Below are positions 12,217 to 22,807 of a DNA stretch of 64,000 nt, piece after piece. The DNA is from Serinicoccus sediminis. Its GTDB lineage: Bacteria; Actinomycetota; Actinomycetes; Actinomycetales; Dermatophilaceae. Each line of letters opens with the position of its first letter. The first letter of the stretch is position 1. The stretch is taken from the NCBI RefSeq assembly GCF_004153545.1, contig NZ_SDVA01000015.1, forward strand, positions 1 to 64,000, in the 5' to 3' direction. The translations under genes were made by a program, and so were the position numbers. The notes under the pieces are model-generated. The model was not told the DNA's origin. It saw nothing but the letters and a program-made list of their open reading frames with translations, and ran no database searches.

Positions 12217-12233
12217 TGCACAATAGTTGTGCA
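12217..12233. promoter_or_regulatory. Perfect 17-bp palindrome, probable operator
   Basis: TGCACAA-TAG-TTGTGCA is a perfect 7-3-7 inverted repeat in the intergenic region between the AI-2E/ArsR operon (leftward) and rplM (rightward). Its A+T-richness stands out from its surroundings. The size suits a dimeric winged-helix protein, and the operon on the left encodes one. That it is the ArsR autoregulatory site is inference. Confidence 0.6.
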
Positions 12234-12298
12234 CCAAGCCGCGGCCGTCGCCGGGAAGCCGCCCTGCATACCCCCGGTGACCTGCTGTTTCGTCCTCT

Positions 12299-12327
12299 TT
12301 GGGGGATCTGCGGGCGCTCGGTAGACT
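12299..12327 (+). promoter_or_regulatory. Probable promoter of rplM-rpsI
   Basis: TAGACT at 12322-12327 is a good actinobacterial -10 box, with TTGGGG 17 bases upstream at 12299-12304 as a weak -35. This gives a leader of about 35 bases carrying AGAAGG before the rplM start. Confidence 0.5.
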
Positions 12328-12368
12328 TGAACGGTTGCCCATCACCAACTCTCGAAGAAGGTAGGCGA

Positions 12369-12812
12369 ATGCGCACCTACTCCCCGAAGGCCGGCGAGGT
12401 CACCCGCGCCTGGCACGTCATCGACGCGACGGACGTCGTGCTGGGCCGGTTGGCGTCCCAGACCGCGATCCTGCTGCGCGGCAAGCACAAGACGATCTTC
12501 GCCCCGCACATGGACACCGGCGACTTCGTCATCATCATCAACGCCGACAAGGTCGCCCTGACCGGTTCCAAGCTGGAGCAGAAGAAGGCCTACCGCCACT
12601 CCGGCTACCCGGGTGGGCTGAAGGCCGAGACCTACGAGCAGCTGCTCGAGAAGCACCCGACCCGCGCCGTGGAGAAGGCCGTCCGCGGCATGCTCCCGAA
12701 GAACTCGCTGGGGCGGCAGATGATCTCCAAGCTGAAGGTCTACGCCGGTGGTACCCACCCGCACGCGGCCCAGCAGCCCGCCCCGTTCGAGATCTCCCAG
12801 GTCGCCCAGTAA
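12369..12812 (+). CDS. rplM: 50S ribosomal protein L13
   Basis: A 147-residue protein of normal L13 length. Recognisable blocks are the N-terminal [48 protein letters not shown] and the C-terminal region ending [16 protein letters not shown]. The ATG at 12369 is chosen because it begins the conserved protein and follows AGAAGGTAGG. L13 is an early-assembly protein of the large subunit. It is followed 16 bases later by rpsI, the universal L13-S9 operon. Confidence 0.98.
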   Translation: MRTYSPKAGEVTRAWHVIDATDVVLGRLASQTAILLRGKHKTIFAPHMDTGDFVIIINADKVALTGSKLEQKKAYRHSGYPGGLKAETYEQLLEKHPTRAVEKAVRGMLPKNSLGRQMISKLKVYAGGTHPHAAQQPAPFEISQVAQ

Positions 12813-12828
12813 GGAAGCCGAAGGACCT

Positions 12829-13335
12829 ATGACTGTCAACGACATCGACACCGCCGACGGCGCCGACTTCGACGAGAACGCCGTCTCCGAGTACACCACC
12901 GAGTCCTCCGCGGCTCCCGAGGCTGCCGCGCAGCGCCCCAGCGCGTCCTCCCCGGGCGCCGGCACCGGTCGCCGCAAGCAGGCTGTCGCCCGCGTGCGCA
13001 TCGTGCCGGGCACCGGCCAGTGGCGGATCAACGGCCGCACCCTGGCCGAGTACTTCCCCAACAAGGTGCACCAGCAGATCGCCGCCGAGGCGCTGACGCT
13101 GCTCGAGCTGGACGGTGCCTACGACGTGCTCGTCCGCGTGCACGGCGGCGGCCCCTCCGGGCAGGCCGGTGCGGTCCGCCTCGGCGTGGCCCGCTCGCTC
13201 AACGGGGTCGACTCCGAGCTGAACCGCCCGGCCCTCAAGCGCGCCGGTCTGCTGACCCGTGACGCCCGCGTCCCCGAGCGCAAGAAGGCCGGTCTGAAGA
13301 AGGCCCGCAAGGCGCCGCAGTACAGCAAGCGCTGA
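12829..13335 (+). CDS. rpsI: 30S ribosomal protein S9
   Basis: A 168-residue S9. An acidic, low-complexity N-terminal extension (about 1-45, rich in D, E, A and S) typical of actinobacteria precedes the conserved core beginning [12 protein letters not shown]. The core then runs through [27 protein letters not shown] and the basic C-terminal tail ending KAPQYSKR, which reaches the tRNA in the ribosomal P site. AAGGA precedes the ATG. A strong hairpin follows the stop codon. Confidence 0.98.
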   Translation: MTVNDIDTADGADFDENAVSEYTTESSAAPEAAAQRPSASSPGAGTGRRKQAVARVRIVPGTGQWRINGRTLAEYFPNKVHQQIAAEALTLLELDGAYDVLVRVHGGGPSGQAGAVRLGVARSLNGVDSELNRPALKRAGLLTRDARVPERKKAGLKKARKAPQYSKR

Positions 13336-13367
13336 CCCCCCGCGCCCGGCCCCGGCCGGCGCGCGAC

Positions 13368-13404
13368 GACGGCCCGCCCGCAGCCTGGCTGCGGGCGGGC
13401 CGTC
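13368..13404 (+). terminator. Terminator after rpsI, probably bidirectional
   Basis: A perfect 17-bp stem (13368-13384 with 13388-13404, starting GACGGCCCGCCCGC) closes on the 3-base loop CTG. It lies 32 bases after the rpsI stop and 18 bases before the end of the convergent subtilase gene, so it can serve both strands. There is no long T tract, as usual in high-GC actinobacteria. Confidence 0.85.
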
Positions 13405-13422
13405 CCTCGTCCCGACGCGGCG

Positions 13423-15144
<1,722 letters not shown>

Positions 15145-15207
15145 CTCTGCTCCTTCATGAGGCGGGGCGTTCGCGACGGTGCGGACGCTCGGCTCACTGT
15201 GCGCCCC

Positions 15208-15220
15208 TGACGCTGCGTCA
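15208..15220. promoter_or_regulatory. Inverted repeat between the subtilase and glmM
   Basis: TGACGC-T-GCGTCA is a perfect 6-1-6 inverted repeat with partial outer symmetry (CCCC and AGGG flanks). It lies 64 bases upstream of the subtilase start in the 254-base divergent region. Further along, at about 15261-15280, ATGCTGACCG is directly followed by the near repeat ATGCTTGACC. These could be operators; no regulator is known here. Confidence 0.35.
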
Positions 15221-15398
15221 AGGGCGGCCGGGGTGACGCTGCAGACGGAGTCTCTACCGAATGCTGACCGATGCTTGACCCGGTCGAGACCCCGGCTTGA
15301 CCTGGGCCCCGGAGCGGGTGGGGAGCGGACCCGCCGTCACCTGGGTGCGGCATACTGCCCTGTCAGCCCTTCGACCCGCAGCGAGACAGGAACAGACC

Positions 15399-16745
15399 AT
15401 GGGACGACTCTTCGGCACCGACGGCGTACGCGGCCTGGCCAACAAGGACATCACCGCAGAGCTGGCGCTCGACCTGTCGGTGGCCGTCGCCCATGAGCTG
15501 GGCGGGCACAGCGTCTTCGGTGGCAACCGGGCGACCGCGGTCGTCGGGCGGGACCCGCGGGCGTCCGGGGAGTTCCTGTCCGCCGCCGTCATGGCCGGGC
15601 TCGCCTCGGCCGGGGTGGACGTGCTCGACGCGGGCGTGCTGCCGACCCCGGCCATCGCCTACCTGACCCAGCGGATGAACGCCGAGATGGGGGCCATGCT
15701 GTCGGCGTCGCACAACGCGATGCCGGACAACGGGCTGAAGTTCTTCGCCAGCGGCGGCCACAAGCTGGCCGACGAGATCGAGGACCGGATCTCCGAGCGG
15801 ATGGGTGGTGGGTGGGAGCGTCCCACCGGTGCAGGGGTGGGGCGTATCCGGCCGTTCGAGCGCGGCGCCGAGTTCTACATCGAGCACCTGCTGGAGGCCG
15901 CACCCGGCCGCCTGGACGGGCTGCGCATCGTCATCGACGCCGCCCACGGGGCCGCCTCCGAGGTCGGGCCGGAGGTGTTCCGCCGCGCGGGCGCCACCGT
16001 CGACGTCATCGGTGCCGACCCCAACGGGCTCAACATCAACGACGGCGCCGGCTCGACCTACCTCGACCAGCTGCAGGAGGCGGTACGGCTGCGCGGCGCC
16101 GACATGGGGGTGGCCTTCGACGGTGACGCGGACCGGTGCCTCGCGGTGGACGCGCGCGGCGACCAGGTCGACGGCGACCAGATCATGGCCATCCTCGCGC
16201 TGAGCATGCGCGAGCGCGGGGAGCTGCGCGACGACACCCTGGTCGCGACCGTCATGAGCAACCTGGGTCTGCTGCAGGCCATGGAGCGGGAGGGGGTGCG
16301 GGTGGTCCAGACCGCGGTCGGCGACCGCTACGTGCTGGAGGAGATGCGGGCCCACGGCTACTCCCTGGGCGGCGAGCAGTCCGGCCACGTCATCATGCTC
16401 GAGCACGGGACGACCGGTGACGGTGTGCTGACCGCCCTCGCGCTCGCCCAGCGGGTCGTCGCCTCCGGGCAGGCGCTGCACGAGCTGGCCGGCGTCATGA
16501 CCCGGATGCCGCAGGTGCTCGTCAACGTCAAGGACGTCGACAAGGACCGCGTCGGGCAGGACGACGGGGTGAGCGCCGCCGTCGCCGAGATCGAGGCCGA
16601 GCTGGGCGACCAGGGGCGGGTCCTGCTGCGCAAGTCGGGGACCGAGCCGGTCGTGCGGGTCATGGTCGAGGCCGACTCGCCGGAGCGGGCGGCGGACTGC
16701 GCCGACCGGCTGGCTCAGGTCGTGCGCGACCGGCTGGCGCTGTAA
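15399..16745 (+). CDS. glmM: Phosphoglucosamine mutase
   Basis: A 448-residue enzyme that converts glucosamine-6-phosphate to glucosamine-1-phosphate on the way to UDP-GlcNAc for peptidoglycan. The N-terminus [12 protein letters not shown] is the GlmM signature. The phosphorylated serine is S104 in [12 protein letters not shown], and the metal loop is DGDADR with D241, D243 and D245. The sugar-binding GEQSGH and phosphate-binding [12 protein letters not shown] motifs are also present. Length is normal. The start is placed at the ATG that begins the conserved sequence. In many actinobacteria glmM lies just after rplM-rpsI, as here, apart from the inserted subtilase. The 3' end overlaps the convergent MauE-like gene by 31 bases. 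Confidence 0.97.
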   Translation: MGRLFGTDGVRGLANKDITAELALDLSVAVAHELGGHSVFGGNRATAVVGRDPRASGEFLSAAVMAGLASAGVDVLDAGVLPTPAIAYLTQRMNAEMGAMLSASHNAMPDNGLKFFASGGHKLADEIEDRISERMGGGWERPTGAGVGRIRPFERGAEFYIEHLLEAAPGRLDGLRIVIDAAHGAASEVGPEVFRRAGATVDVIGADPNGLNINDGAGSTYLDQLQEAVRLRGADMGVAFDGDADRCLAVDARGDQVDGDQIMAILALSMRERGELRDDTLVATVMSNLGLLQAMEREGVRVVQTAVGDRYVLEEMRAHGYSLGGEQSGHVIMLEHGTTGDGVLTALALAQRVVASGQALHELAGVMTRMPQVLVNVKDVDKDRVGQDDGVSAAVAEIEAELGDQGRVLLRKSGTEPVVRVMVEADSPERAADCADRLAQVVRDRLAL

Positions 16746-17743
16746 CCCAGCAGGGTCTCGATCTCCTCCACGCCGGTCACCGGGCCGGCGACGACGCCGT
16801 CGGCGTCGACCAGGACCCCGGCCGGCCGCCACCCGGCCCCCAGCGACGCGTGCAGCCGGCCGGCAGGGTCCCACCACACGTCGGTGACCCCGGCCACGCG
16901 TGGCTCGGACCACGGCGGCTCGGTGTGCACCAGGTGGACCCCGGTGCCGGGGTGCTCCCGGCGCCACCCCGGCAGCCGTCCGAGCACCTCGAAGGTCGGC
17001 CCGCACCAGCAGGTCACCAGCACGAGCACCTGTGGCCCGGACAGGCCCAGGGAACGGAGGGTGACGACGTCCAGGTCGCGGTCGACCAGGGGGGCGTCGG
17101 GCAGGGGCACCGCCACCCACCCGGGCCGGTGTCCGGGCTCGCCGGGTGCCCGGTCCTGCGCAGGGGCGCGTGACCGGCCGGGCGCGGCCGCCAGGACGGA
17201 CTCCGTGCGGGGACGGGCGGGGGCGGCCGTGCCCCCGAGGGCGAGGGCCGCCACGGCGCAGACCACGAGGGCGGTGGTCAGCCACCACCAGTCCGAGCCC
17301 GCGAACGCCCTCATCAGCCCCCAGGCGGTGTGCCCGAGCGCGGCGCCGACGGTCGCGGTCGCGGCGAGGCCCACCAGCAGCAGGTTGCGGACCAGGGTGC
17401 GCGCGGTGATGCGGTGGTCACCAACCCTGCCGAAGCACGCGCAGTCCGGCCGGGGGTCCAGGCGCAGGGCGTGAGCCACCACGGCCGTGAACGCGAGGCA
17501 GAGCAGCAGCGCTGCGGCGGCGCCGACGGCATACGTCGACACCCAGGGCGAGAGCAGCAGCACCGCGGCCCCGAGCTCGGTCCACGGGAGCACGCGCTCG
17601 ACCATCCGCGGCCGGACGGGGGCGGGCAGGCGCAACGCCCGGACCATGTCGGCGGTGGCACCGGGGGCGGAGAGCTTGGCGAGGCCGGCCAGACCCAGGA
17701 CCACGACCAGGGCGAGGACGGAGAGCACCAGGGCGGCCGGCAC
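16715..17743 (-). CDS. MauE/DoxX-like membrane domain fused to a thioredoxin-like domain
   Basis: A 342-residue fusion. Residues about 1-165 form a MauE-type membrane domain with four or five hydrophobic helices and the family's cysteine pair (C101-A-C103-F-G). After a Pro/Arg-rich linker (about 172-205), residues about 210-342 form a thioredoxin-like domain. Its active-site region reads TCWCGPTF, so it has C245-W-C247 rather than the usual CxxC, and the normal resolving cysteine is a threonine. Membrane MauE proteins help form disulfides in partner proteins, so an envelope redox role is likely. Which side of the membrane the thioredoxin domain faces is not certain. The GTG start lies 3 bases beyond the carbonic anhydrase stop, so the two genes form an operon. 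Confidence 0.78.
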   Translation of the reverse strand: MPAALVLSVLALVVVLGLAGLAKLSAPGATADMVRALRLPAPVRPRMVERVLPWTELGAAVLLLSPWVSTYAVGAAAALLLCLAFTAVVAHALRLDPRPDCACFGRVGDHRITARTLVRNLLLVGLAATATVGAALGHTAWGLMRAFAGSDWWWLTTALVVCAVAALALGGTAAPARPRTESVLAAAPGRSRAPAQDRAPGEPGHRPGWVAVPLPDAPLVDRDLDVVTLRSLGLSGPQVLVLVTCWCGPTFEVLGRLPGWRREHPGTGVHLVHTEPPWSEPRVAGVTDVWWDPAGRLHASLGAGWRPAGVLVDADGVVAGPVTGVEEIETLLGYSASRSRTT

Positions 17744-17746
17744 GGG

Positions 17747-18286
17747 TCAGACGAGCTGCGTGAGACGCCCCGTGTCGACGTCGTACCGGAAGCCGCCCAC
17801 CTGCGCCCGGCCCTGGATGAGCGGGTGGGAGGTGACCCGGTGGACGTCCTCGGCGAGAGCGGCCTCCTGGTCGCTCACCACGTGGAATCGCTGCCACCAG
17901 GCATCGATCCCGGAGCGCTCGGTGATGGTCTCGCGCAGCTCGTTCTCGGTCTTCGCGGCCATCGCGCAGCGGGTGTGCGGGATGACGAGGATGCGCTGCA
18001 CGCCCAGCAGGTGGACACCGAGGACCAGGGCCTCGAGCGCCGCGTCGGTGACCCGCCCGCCGGGGTTGCGGAAGATCTTGGCGTCACCGTGGGTGAGGCC
18101 GAGTATCTGCAGCGGCTGGATGCGGGAGTCCATGCAGGTGACGATGGCGACGCCGGCCCGTGCGACGCCGTCGAAGCCCTCGAGCTCGTCGGCGTGCGCG
18201 ACCGCGAAGGTCTCGTTGGCCGCGAGGAGGTCCGCGAACGGCGAGCCCTCCCGGGCGTCCGAGGTGGGGGAGGAGGAGGTGTCCAT
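17747..18286 (-). CDS. Beta-class carbonic anhydrase
   Basis: A 179-residue enzyme that interconverts CO2 and bicarbonate. The zinc ligands are all visible: C51 and the D53/R55 dyad in CMDSR, then H104 and C107 in HTRCAM. Length matches the short actinobacterial beta-CAs. The ATG is preceded by TAGGAT 8 bases upstream and no convincing Shine-Dalgarno, suggesting a leaderless or nearly leaderless mRNA. It is the first gene of a two-gene operon with the MauE-thioredoxin fusion. Confidence 0.92.
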   Translation of the reverse strand: MDTSSSPTSDAREGSPFADLLAANETFAVAHADELEGFDGVARAGVAIVTCMDSRIQPLQILGLTHGDAKIFRNPGGRVTDAALEALVLGVHLLGVQRILVIPHTRCAMAAKTENELRETITERSGIDAWWQRFHVVSDQEAALAEDVHRVTSHPLIQGRAQVGGFRYDVDTGRLTQLV

Positions 18287-18335
18287 GGCCCTGGATCCTA
18301 GTGGCTGCGGTGCCCTGGCGGTGGCCGTCGCGCCC

Positions 18336-19268
18336 TCAGCCGAGGGAGAGGTCCTCCCGGGTCGGGGCGGCCGCACCGGCCCGGGCCACGGTCCAGCTGG
18401 CGCAGGCCACCGCCCGTTCCAGCGCGGGCGCGATGTCCTCGAGCTCGGCCCGGGAGAGCCGCTCCCGGGCGTCGGTCGAGCCGAGGAGCCCGGCGTCCAG
18501 CAGACCGCTGACGAGCCCGGACATGAAGGAGTCACCGGCGCCCACCGTGTCCACGACCTGCACCGTCAACGAGGGCAGCTCCAGGGTGGTGTCGTCCCGC
18601 GAGAGGTGCACCACGGCCCCGTCGCCGCCCCGGGTCACCACCACGAGGTGCGGGCCCAGCTGGCCCCAGCGGTGCACGATCTCGATGACGTCCGCCTCGT
18701 CGTCGGTGCCGTAGAGCCACGCGACGTCCTCGAGGCTGGCCTTGACCACGTCGCTGCGGCCGATGCACTCCTCCATGCGGCCCCGCGCGTCCTCCGGCGC
18801 CCCCATGATCGTCGGTCGCGCGTTCGGGTCGTAGGACACGGTCGCCTCCCGCCGTGCCCGCTCGATGAGGTCGACCACGGCCGAGCCGCCCGGCTCCAGC
18901 GTGGCGGCGATGGACCCGGTGTGCACGTGGCCGACGCCGTCGAGGTCCTGCGGCCCCACCTCCCAGGCCAGGTCGAAGTCGTAGGTGGCGACCGCGTCGG
19001 CGTCGAGGTGCGCCGTCGCGGTGGACGTCCGAGGTGCGTCGTCGGAGCCGGGGGTGAGCGTCACGCCGTGCTCCTCCACGTGGCTCCGGACCCGCTCGCC
19101 GCGCTCGTCCTGCCCGAGGTATGCCGTGAGGCGGCTCTCGTGGCCGAGCGCGGCCACCCCGATGGCGACGTTGGCGGGGGACCCGCCGACGTGCTCGCTG
19201 CGCTCGCCGCCGTCGTGCGGGACGACGATGTCGATGAGCGCCTCGCCGACGGTCAGCACCGCCGCCAT
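18336..19268 (-). CDS. PfkB-family sugar kinase (fructokinase-like)
   Basis: A 310-residue ribokinase-family kinase. It opens with VLTVGEALIDIV, has the substrate-side GGSPANVAIGVAALG motif (about 28-43), and ends with the family's second signature VDTVGAGDSF, where D246 is the predicted catalytic base. It most resembles fructokinases, but PfkB substrates cannot be read from sequence with certainty. Its ATG overlaps the glpX stop by one base (TGATG), which implies translational coupling. Co-expression with fructose-1,6-bisphosphatase suggests a role around fructose or fructose-6-phosphate. Confidence 0.85.
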   Translation of the reverse strand: MAAVLTVGEALIDIVVPHDGGERSEHVGGSPANVAIGVAALGHESRLTAYLGQDERGERVRSHVEEHGVTLTPGSDDAPRTSTATAHLDADAVATYDFDLAWEVGPQDLDGVGHVHTGSIAATLEPGGSAVVDLIERARREATVSYDPNARPTIMGAPEDARGRMEECIGRSDVVKASLEDVAWLYGTDDEADVIEIVHRWGQLGPHLVVVTRGGDGAVVHLSRDDTTLELPSLTVQVVDTVGAGDSFMSGLVSGLLDAGLLGSTDARERLSRAELEDIAPALERAVACASWTVARAGAAAPTREDLSLG

Positions 19269-20290
19269 CAGAGGGCGTCCGGCGAGAGCGCGTCGGCGAT
19301 GGCGGCCACCTTGTCCAACCGGTGGTGGGAGGTGATCTCCCGGATGGTGCCGGAGCGCGAGCGCATGACCAGCGACTGGGTGACCGCGGTCCCGGAGCCG
19401 TACTGCACCCCGTGGAGCAGCTCGCCGGTGGTGATGCCGGTCGCGACGAAGAAGCAGTTGTCGCCGGTGACGAGGTCGTCGGTGGACAGCACCCGGTCGA
19501 GGTCGTGGCCGGCGTCGACGGCCTTCTGCTTCTCCTCGTCGTCCTTGGGCCAGAGGCGCCCCTGGATGACCCCGCCCATGGCCTTCATGGCGCACGCGGT
19601 GATGATGCCCTCCGGGGTGCCGCCGATGCCGATGAGCATGTCGACCGACGACCCCTCCCGCGCCGCGGCGATCGCGGCCGCGACGTCGCCGTCGGTGATG
19701 AACCGCAGCCGGGCGCCGGCCTCGCGCACCTCGTGGGTGTAGCGGTCGTGCCGGGGCCGGTCGAGCATGATGACGGTGAGGTCCTCGACATACCGCTTCT
19801 TGGCTCGTGCGATCCGACGCAGGTTCTCCCCGACCGGCAGCCGGATGTCGACCCGGTCGGCGACGTCGGCGCCGACGACGAGCTTGTCCATGTAGAACAC
19901 CGCGGACGGGTCGTACATCGTGCCCCGCTCGGACACGGCCATGACCGCGATGGAGTTGTCCATGCCCTTGGCGGTCGGGGTCGTCCCGTCGATGGGGTCG
20001 ACGGCGACGTCGACCGCGGGGCCGTTGCCGTCACCCACCTGCTCCCCGTTGAAGAGCATCGGGGCCTCGTCCTTCTCGCCCTCGCCGATGACGACCACGC
20101 CGTCCATGGCCACCTGGGAGATGACCTTGCGCATGGCCTCGACCGCGGCGTTGTCGGCGAGGATCTTGTCCCCCCGGCCGACCCAGCGGCCCGCGGCCAG
20201 CGCGGCGGCCTCGGTGACCCGCACCAGCTCGAGGGCGAGGTTGCGGTCCGGGAGGACCTGGTCGGTGGTCTTCGGTGAGCGGTCGGCCAT
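19268..20290 (-). CDS. glpX: Fructose-1,6-bisphosphatase class II
   Basis: A 340-residue GlpX-type FBPase, the main gluconeogenic phosphatase of actinobacteria. The metal-binding GEGEKDEAP (69-77) and [12 protein letters not shown] (98-109) motifs and the later GIGGTPEG substrate loop are present. An AAGGAGG Shine-Dalgarno precedes the ATG. The -10 box TAGGGT lies about 34 bases upstream, close to the divergent DUF4245 gene. The stop codon overlaps the start of the downstream PfkB kinase. Confidence 0.96.
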   Translation of the reverse strand: MADRSPKTTDQVLPDRNLALELVRVTEAAALAAGRWVGRGDKILADNAAVEAMRKVISQVAMDGVVVIGEGEKDEAPMLFNGEQVGDGNGPAVDVAVDPIDGTTPTAKGMDNSIAVMAVSERGTMYDPSAVFYMDKLVVGADVADRVDIRLPVGENLRRIARAKKRYVEDLTVIMLDRPRHDRYTHEVREAGARLRFITDGDVAAAIAAAREGSSVDMLIGIGGTPEGIITACAMKAMGGVIQGRLWPKDDEEKQKAVDAGHDLDRVLSTDDLVTGDNCFFVATGITTGELLHGVQYGSGTAVTQSLVMRSRSGTIREITSHHRLDKVAAIADALSPDAL

Positions 20291-20323
20291 GAGCCCCTCC
20301 TTGGGCGAGACGGTGCAGACATC

Positions 20324-20329
20324 ACCCTA
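20324..20329 (-). promoter_or_regulatory. -10 box of the glpX-pfkB operon
   Basis: Read on the minus strand the sequence is TAGGGT. It gives a leader of roughly 27 bases containing the AAGGAGG ribosome-binding site of glpX. No clear -35 box is seen. Confidence 0.45.
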
Positions 20330-20380
20330 TCGGGTGCGCTCGCCTGACGGCCGGGACGGCGGAGGTGCGACGATAGGAGG

Positions 20381-20977
20381 GTGAGCACCGCACCGGACAC
20401 CGCACAGGGACCGCCGGCCGCCCCGGACCGTCGCCGGCAGCGGTTGGCGTCCTACTCGGTGCGCAACATGGTCTATTCCACCCTGCTCGTGCTCGCCGTC
20501 GTCCTGGTGTGGTGGTCGCTCACCTACAACCCGGACGAGCAGGAGCCGCGCCGGGTGGAGGTGGGGGCGACGGCGTCGTATGCCGTGGCCCAGGCGGACT
20601 GGCCGGTGTGGGTGCCGGACCTCGGTGAGGACTGGAGCCCGACCGTCGTCTGGTTCGAGCCGCTGGCGGAGGTGCCCACGTGGCACGTCTCGTACGTCAC
20701 GCCGCAGGGGGAGTACCTCGCGCTGCACCAGGCGGCCGACGTGAACCAGGCCTGGCAGGACGAGGTGCTGGCCGGTGCGGAGCAGGTCGGCGAGACCGAC
20801 CTGGCCGGGCCGACGGGGGAGCACACGTGGCAGGTGTGGGAGGCCGACTCGGGCAACGCCGAGAACGGCTGGCTGCTGGGCCCGCAGGACACCGACGGGA
20901 GCACGGTGGTCGTGCACGGCACGGCCGACGAGGCCGAGGCGGTCGAGCTGCTCGCCGGCCTCCAGGCTCGCGACTAG
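20381..20977 (+). CDS. DUF4245 membrane-anchored protein
   Basis: A 198-residue protein with a short basic N-terminus, one transmembrane helix at about 34-50 (YSTLLVLAVVLVWWSL) and an extracytoplasmic domain rich in Trp and acidic residues. It matches DUF4245, an actinobacterial family with no known function that is usually found between glpX and xseB, as here. AGGAGG directly abuts the GTG, which is unusually close; the next possible start (M30) would cut into the membrane helix, so 20381 is kept. It ends 15 bases before the end of convergent xseB. Confidence 0.85.
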   Translation: MSTAPDTAQGPPAAPDRRRQRLASYSVRNMVYSTLLVLAVVLVWWSLTYNPDEQEPRRVEVGATASYAVAQADWPVWVPDLGEDWSPTVVWFEPLAEVPTWHVSYVTPQGEYLALHQAADVNQAWQDEVLAGAEQVGETDLAGPTGEHTWQVWEADSGNAENGWLLGPQDTDGSTVVVHGTADEAEAVELLAGLQARD

Positions 20978-20992
20978 GTCGCCGGACCCGGT

Positions 20993-21274
20993 TCAGCCCG
21001 TCGCGTCGGCGTCGGCGTCGGCGGAGTCGGTGGCGCCAGCGTCCTCGCCCCGTCCGGTCGCCCGGTCCAGGGTCTCCTGGGCGGCGTCCAGCTTGCTCTG
21101 GCAGTGGGAGGCGAGCTCCTCGCCGCGCTCCCATAGGCCCATGGCCTCCTCGAGCGGCACCTGCCCGGACTCGATGCGGGCCACCAGCGCCACCAGCTCG
21201 TCGCGGGCCTGCTCGTAGCTCAGGTCGTCCACCGGGGGCAGGTCTGCGGTCGTCAGGCTGTCGTCGGAAGTCAC
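20993..21274 (-). CDS. xseB: Exodeoxyribonuclease VII small subunit
   Basis: A 93-residue protein with the XseB core at about 18-70 (LSYEQARDELVALVARIESG, PLEEAMGLWERGEELA, KLDAAQETLDR) and a low-complexity acidic tail (DSADADADA). With XseA it forms the nuclease that degrades single-stranded DNA to oligonucleotides. The GTG start is preceded by TACGGT six bases upstream and lacks a Shine-Dalgarno, so it is probably leaderless and transcribed separately from xseA, from which it is separated by 190 bases. Confidence 0.93.
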   Translation of the reverse strand: MTSDDSLTTADLPPVDDLSYEQARDELVALVARIESGQVPLEEAMGLWERGEELASHCQSKLDAAQETLDRATGRGEDAGATDSADADADATG

Positions 21275-21280
21275 CGGTCC

Positions 21281-21286
21281 ACCGTA
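21281..21286 (-). promoter_or_regulatory. Leaderless-type -10 box of xseB
   Basis: TACGGT on the minus strand, six bases before the GTG start. The rest of the 190-base gap to xseA (21287-21464) holds no ORF or convincing secondary structure. It has one CTAGCTAG palindrome near 21312. Confidence 0.4.
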
Positions 21287-21464
21287 CGCGGCCCCACGGC
21301 GCCGGGGGGTCTAGCTAGGACGTCCCACGAAGCACACCCTCACCACTGGTCGCACGCTGCGGGGAAGTGCGCATCAGCGGGCGTCATATCGCCGCCCAAC
21401 CGCACTGTCGCCGCACCGCGAGGCCCCTGTGGTCGCTGTGCCGCCTGTGGCCGGCGTCCGGCGC

Positions 21465-22700
21465 CTACCGGGTGACGGGCCGCACCGCGAAGTCGCCGCG
21501 GGCCACGGTGACGCGCAGCATCTCCTGCCCGTCGACCTCGTCCCGGTCGCGGACGATGGTGCCGTCGCCGTGACGCACCACGGCATACCCGCGCTCCAGC
21601 GTGTGCTGCGGGGAGACCGCCCGCAGGTGCCGGACGAGCTGGTCGCTGCGGTCACGCTCGCGGTCCAGCCGGGACGCGAGCGCCGTGCGGCCCCGAGCGT
21701 GCAGCTCGGAGACCTCGCGGCGGTGCTGCGCGACGATCGCGGCGCGGTCGGCCATGACCGGGCGGGCCATGAGATCACGGAGGCGCTCGCGCTCGCGGTC
21801 GAGCCGGGTGAGCAGGGCGCGCCGGGCCCGTGCGGTGACGGTCCGCAGCCCGGCGAGCTCGTCCGCGACGTCCGGGACCACGGCGGCGGCGGCGTGCGTG
21901 GGGGTGGAGGCCCGCAGGTCGGCCACGAAGTCCAGCAGCGGGGTGTCGCTCTCGTGCCCGATCGCGGACACGACGGGGGTGCGGGCCGCCGCCACGGCCC
22001 GCACGAGCGCCTCGTTGGAGAAGGGGAGCAGGTCCTCGAACGAGCCGCCGCCGCGGGCGATGACGATGACCTCCACCTCGGGGTGGCCGTCGAGCTCGCG
22101 CAGGGCCTCGGTGACCGCGGTGACGGTCTCGGCGCCCTGCACCGGCACCTGTCGGACGTCGACGACCGCGGCGGGCCAGCGCCGCGCGACCCCTGCCAGC
22201 ACGTCGCGCTCGGCGGCGGTGGCGCGCCCGGTGACCAGCCCGATGCGCCGCGGCAGGAAGGGCAGCGGGCGCTTGCGCTCGGCGTCGAAGACGCCCTCGC
22301 TGCGCAGGAGCTGGCGCAGGTGCTCGAGCCGGGCGAGCAGCTCGCCGACGCCGACGTGGCGCATCTGTCGCGCCTCCATCTGCAGGGTCCCGCGCTTGGT
22401 CCAGAACGTCGGCTTGGCGTGCACGACGACCCGGGCGCCCGTCTCCGCCGGCGCGGGCATGGCGTCGAGCGCGCCGGTGGGGATGGCCACCGAGAGCGAC
22501 ATGTCGACGTCGGTGTCGCGCAGGGTGAGGAAGGCCGTGGACATGCCCGGGCGGCGGTTGAGCTGCACGATCTGCCCCTCGACCCACAGCGGCGACATCT
22601 TGTCGACGTAGTCGCTGATCTTCATCGACAGGGTGCGCACCGGCCACGGGGTGGACGCGGTGGTCTCCCGCGCGGTGGGCGGCAGCTGGGGTGAGGGCAC
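21465..22700 (-). CDS. xseA: Exodeoxyribonuclease VII large subunit
   Basis: A 411-residue XseA. The N-terminal OB-fold (about 25-125, VEGQIVQLNRRPGMSTAFLTLRD) is followed by the catalytic region with GLVTGRATAAERDVL, VIVIARGGGSFEDL and SAIGHESDTPLLD, then the long coiled-coil at about 280-370 that binds XseB. The GTG start has TACCCT six bases upstream and no Shine-Dalgarno, indicating a leaderless mRNA. That -10 box lies inside a copy of the recurrent octamer GGTATGCC. It is divergent from an alpha/beta hydrolase. Confidence 0.95.
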   Translation of the reverse strand: MPSPQLPPTARETTASTPWPVRTLSMKISDYVDKMSPLWVEGQIVQLNRRPGMSTAFLTLRDTDVDMSLSVAIPTGALDAMPAPAETGARVVVHAKPTFWTKRGTLQMEARQMRHVGVGELLARLEHLRQLLRSEGVFDAERKRPLPFLPRRIGLVTGRATAAERDVLAGVARRWPAAVVDVRQVPVQGAETVTAVTEALRELDGHPEVEVIVIARGGGSFEDLLPFSNEALVRAVAAARTPVVSAIGHESDTPLLDFVADLRASTPTHAAAAVVPDVADELAGLRTVTARARRALLTRLDRERERLRDLMARPVMADRAAIVAQHRREVSELHARGRTALASRLDRERDRSDQLVRHLRAVSPQHTLERGYAVVRHGDGTIVRDRDEVDGQEMLRVTVARGDFAVRPVTR

Positions 22701-22807
22701 CGCCTCAGGGTATGCCGCGCCCGCTCGCCGACCGTGGACCTGCGGCCCGGGCGACGACGCCGCCGGTCGCCGGGCGTCCTCCTCGGTCGGCAGGGCACAC
22801 TCGCGTC

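Noticed and set aside
15363-17288. A 641-codon open frame antisense to glmM.
   Set aside because: No recognisable motif and no ribosome site; it is the third-position GC shadow of glmM and its neighbour.
20994-21040. GTCGGCGTCGGCGTCGGC-type repeat at the 3' end of xseB, considered as a tandem repeat element.
   Set aside because: It is coding: the repeat encodes the acidic Asp-Ala tail of XseB, common in actinobacterial small acidic tails.
21275-21464. The unusually long xseB-xseA gap, considered for a small RNA.
   Set aside because: No clear promoter-hairpin combination could be found apart from the xseB -10 box.
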